DNA from: Methanobrevibacter ruminantium
GTDB taxonomy: Archaea > Methanobacteriota > Methanobacteria > Methanobacteriales > Methanobacteriaceae
Assembly: GCA_004553595.1 (NCBI GenBank)
Contig: SFKZ01000040.1
Span: 1 to 7,259 of the forward strand
DNA: 7,259 bases
Direction of reading: 5' to 3'
Shown here: positions 5,264-7,259 of the stretch, piece by piece
Numbering within the stretch: the first letter of the stretch is position 1
How the letters are laid out: every line of letters begins with the position of its first letter
Translations under genes and position numbers: made by a program
Notes under the pieces: model-generated
What the model was told of the DNA's origin: nothing
Seen by the model: the letters and a program-made list of their open reading frames with translations, nothing else
The model's database searches: none

Positions 5264-5276
5264 ACGAGGCGATTTT

Positions 5277-6782
5277 ATGAGCAACATTAGAATTTCAAAT
5301 TTATCTTTTAGATATGATGACAGCAGTGAAAATATTTTTAATAAATTGAACTTAAACTTAGATAGTACTTGGAAACTAGGACTTGTGGGCAGAAATGGAC
5401 GTGGTAAGACAACATTTTTGAACTTACTGCGTAGAAAATTACATGGTCTAGGCGAGATTCAAACTCGGCTAAGTTTTTCATATTATCCAATTAAAGTTGA
5501 GGATCAAAAGAATATTACCTTATATGAGTTACAGAAGCAGGTCGCTTTCGAAGAGTGGGAATTAGAACGTGAGTTGAATTTAATGAATGTCAACCCAAAC
5601 TTATTATGGCAGCCGTTTAATACTTTAAGTGGTGGTGAGCAAACTAAAGTTTTACTGGCTTTATCTTTTACAGATAAAGATTCTTTTGCTTTAATTGATG
5701 AACCTACAAATCATTTAGATGAAGACAGTAGAAAAGAGATCAGCAATTATCTAGGTAAGCATGAAAAGGGCTATATCGTGGTTAGTCACGATCGTGATTT
5801 TTTGAATCAAGTAACCGATCATATTTTGGCGATTGAAAATATGGAGATTCATTTGTATCAAGGAAACTTTGCTGCGTATGAAGATACGAAGCAGAAGAGG
5901 GATGAGTTTAACCGCGAGAAGAATCAGAAGCTGAAAGGCGAGATTCGTACATTGAATGAGAGTCGTTTACGTCTAAAGGGATATTCAAGTAAATCTGAAA
6001 ATCAAAAGAACGCAAAGGCTCACTCTAATGAAATTCATGCGTATATTAATAAGGGCTTTTACAGTCATAAAGCTGCTAAAGTAATGCAGCGATCCAAAAA
6101 TGTTGAACGAAGAATGAACGATGATATTCAAGCAAAACAAGGCTTGATGACTAACATTGAAGACATTCCAGAACTGACAATGAATTTTCAACCTAATTAC
6201 CATTCGACTTTACTTGAAGCGCAACATCTTGATTTGCAAATAGAAAATATAACTCTATTTAAAGATCTAAATTTAGTGGTTAAAAATCACGGTATTGTTT
6301 CTCTTGAAGGAAAGAACGGTTCTGGCAAATCGACTTTCTTGAAAATGTTGTTAAATAAAACATTTTCAGTCACTTATCAAGGTAAGTATGAACTAGCAAA
6401 TGGTTTATCGATTTCATATTTGCCACAAAATTTTACAGAATATCATGGCACTTTACACAATTTTGCATATGAACATAAAATTTCTTATGAGAAATTACTC
6501 AATAATTTGAAAAAGATGGGCTTTCCACGAGCAGGTTTTGTGACACCGATTGAGGAGATGAGTATGGGACAGCAAAAACGAGTAGCACTGGCTAAATCTC
6601 TAGTTGAACCAGCCGACTTGTATTTATGGGATGAACCAGCAAATTATCTAGACGTTTTCAATCAAGATCAACTGATTGAATTATTGAAAAAGGTCAAACC
6701 TGCCATGCTGTTGATTGAACATGACGAATACTTCATTGAGCAGGTGACGGATCACAGAGTGAGATTGGATATAGCAGAATAG
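5277..6782 (+). CDS. Lsa-type ABC-F ribosome protection protein
   Basis: A 501-residue ABC-F protein: two ATPase domains, no membrane segments, acting on the ribosome. Domain 1 has Walker A GRNGRGKT (38-45), signature LSGGEQ (117-122), Walker B ALIDEPTNHLD (138-148) and the switch SHD (170-172). The long charged linker (about 200-310) is the P-site tRNA interaction motif that reaches toward the peptidyl transferase centre. Domain 2 has GKNGSGKS (345-352), signature SMGQQ (429-433), WDEPANYLD (451-459) and EHD (481-483). The opening (LSFRYDD...WKLGLVGRNGRGKTT) and WELERELNLMNV closely follow enterococcal Lsa(A). That group displaces lincosamides, streptogramin A and pleuromutilins from the ribosome. 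The SMGQQ second signature is usual in the group. ATG 5277 has GAGG (5266-5269) seven bases upstream. It is preceded by its own promoter and attenuator and followed by a strong terminator, so it is a single-gene unit. The drug profile is inferred, not shown. Confidence 0.92.
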   Translation: MSNIRISNLSFRYDDSSENIFNKLNLNLDSTWKLGLVGRNGRGKTTFLNLLRRKLHGLGEIQTRLSFSYYPIKVEDQKNITLYELQKQVAFEEWELERELNLMNVNPNLLWQPFNTLSGGEQTKVLLALSFTDKDSFALIDEPTNHLDEDSRKEISNYLGKHEKGYIVVSHDRDFLNQVTDHILAIENMEIHLYQGNFAAYEDTKQKRDEFNREKNQKLKGEIRTLNESRLRLKGYSSKSENQKNAKAHSNEIHAYINKGFYSHKAAKVMQRSKNVERRMNDDIQAKQGLMTNIEDIPELTMNFQPNYHSTLLEAQHLDLQIENITLFKDLNLVVKNHGIVSLEGKNGSGKSTFLKMLLNKTFSVTYQGKYELANGLSISYLPQNFTEYHGTLHNFAYEHKISYEKLLNNLKKMGFPRAGFVTPIEEMSMGQQKRVALAKSLVEPADLYLWDEPANYLDVFNQDQLIELLKKVKPAMLLIEHDEYFIEQVTDHRVRLDIAE

Positions 6783-6786
6783 AAAG

Positions 6787-6820
6787 AAGCACGTTACTGG
6801 TTAGTTAGTAACGTGCTTTT
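6787..6820. terminator. Bidirectional intrinsic terminator
   Basis: AAGCACGTTACT (6787-6798) and AGTAACGTGCTT (6807-6818) form a perfect 12-bp stem with an eight-base loop, followed by TTTT on the plus strand. On the minus strand the stem runs into a T-rich stretch. It lies between the ABC-F stop (6782) and the stop of the convergent oxidoreductase (6823), serving both. Confidence 0.88.
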
Positions 6821-6822
6821 GT

Positions 6823-7259
6823 TCAGATCTTTTGGACTAATGATTCTAAATATTGTTTTCTTCTTTGAGCAGAACTTTTATCAATATTGCCAAAGCTTAA
6901 CCATTTGATATGTTTCATCCCTAATTGTTTCAAGGTTGAATTGATGAAAACACTTTTAATGGCACTACCGCAGAACATTTTCAAATACCAGGTGGGTGAG
7001 GTAGAGGTCGTCATCACTTCAACACGCTGAATATTCTTTAAATGCCCAATGACACCAGTAGCACCAACATTATATGCAAATTGTTTTTTCATAACTTTAT
7101 CGATGAAGCCCTTAATAATTGCAGAAGTATCATTCCACCAAACTGGGAAGATAAGGCGATTAGCTTCTTTCAAAAGCTTTTGATATTTTTTAACGTTAGG
7201 ATCACTGGTTTTACCAGCTTTAAATAAGGAAAGTTCACGCGCATCATATGCTGGGTTAA
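6823..7259 (-). CDS. NAD(P)H-dependent oxidoreductase, flavodoxin-like fold (C-terminal part)
   Basis: The frame is open from the right edge (7257) to a TGA at 6823-6825, giving about 144 residues; the start lies outside the window. It reads NPAYDARE, then LKEANRLIFPVWWND followed by AIIKGFIDKVM, the hallmark of the flavodoxin_2 family (quinone reductase/KefF/MdaB-like), where the P-x-W-W segment lies near the flavin and the following helix packs at the dimer interface. These are soluble FMN- or FAD-binding enzymes that reduce quinones or other small electrophiles with NAD(P)H. The later GVIGHLKNIQRVEVMTTSTSP segment fits the family's fifth strand region. Missing N-terminal sequence, probably 40-60 residues, should hold the flavin phosphate-binding loop. 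It is convergent with the ABC-F gene and shares its terminator; no functional link to the rest of the window is evident. An internal ATG at 7173 is not the true start, because family sequence continues upstream of it. Confidence 0.85.
   Translation of the reverse strand, partial: NPAYDARELSLFKAGKTSDPNVKKYQKLLKEANRLIFPVWWNDTSAIIKGFIDKVMKKQFAYNVGATGVIGHLKNIQRVEVMTTSTSPTWYLKMFCGSAIKSVFINSTLKQLGMKHIKWLSFGNIDKSSAQRRKQYLESLVQKI

Noticed and set aside
5985..6203. Minus-strand frame opposite the ABC-F linker
   Set aside because: Shadow of the ABC-F gene.
6558..6575. Degenerate second ABC signature (SMGQQ) as damage
   Set aside because: Lsa-type ABC-F proteins usually have SMGQ-like second signatures.
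7042..7227. Plus-strand frame opposite the oxidoreductase
   Set aside because: Shadow of the minus-strand flavodoxin-fold gene.
1..7259. CRISPR array, tRNA or rRNA genes
   Set aside because: No regularly spaced direct repeats and no cloverleaf or rRNA-like sequence seen on either strand.

Overview
The window is AT-rich (by eye about one third G+C), with strong AAGGAG-type ribosome binding sites and short gene spacing. The encoded proteins look like those of lactobacilli, most likely the acidophilus/helveticus/crispatus group; this placement is inferred from protein style, not from a search.

Layout. (1) Positions 1-488 hold no convincing gene. They contain several inverted repeats and two plus-strand intrinsic terminators (222-255 and 445-484). 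(2) From about 489 a 5'-truncated MFS transporter remnant begins; it has lost its first three membrane segments and any proper start. (3) It runs into a compact nucleoside/nucleotide gene set: cytidine deaminase-like protein, nucleoside phosphorylase, NUDIX hydrolase, a decayed remnant (3245-3427), a CofE-type ligase, a small P-loop kinase broken by an amber codon, and a MazG-like pyrophosphohydrolase (ends 4998). Spacing is mostly 2-20 bases, apart from the 216-base gap holding the remnant. Together these genes look like an accessory operon for taking up, deaminating, cleaving or cleaning up nucleosides or nucleotides, or for handling a modified nucleoside. Several members are decaying. (4) Positions 4999-5276 form a regulatory leader. 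(5) An Lsa-type ABC-F ribosome protection gene follows (5277-6782), and then a good terminator (6787-6820). (6) On the minus strand, the C-terminal part of a flavodoxin-fold NAD(P)H oxidoreductase runs off the right edge.

The most interesting element is the ABC-F leader. A promoter is followed by a 16-codon upstream reading frame. Its sequence supplies the 5' arms of three nested stems, about 35 base pairs in all. The innermost 3' arm is a near copy of the 5' arm of a terminator just before the ABC-F gene, and it can pair instead with that terminator's 3' arm. This has the architecture of ribosome-mediated transcription attenuation: a ribosome stalled by an antibiotic on the leader frame would free the antiterminator and switch on the resistance gene. 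The pairings are read directly from the sequence. The regulatory outcome is inference from the known behaviour of other ABC-F and erm leaders.

Signs of decay and rearrangement recur: the truncated transporter, a second copy of the deaminase's 3' end 1.47 kb downstream, and the amber codon in the kinase.
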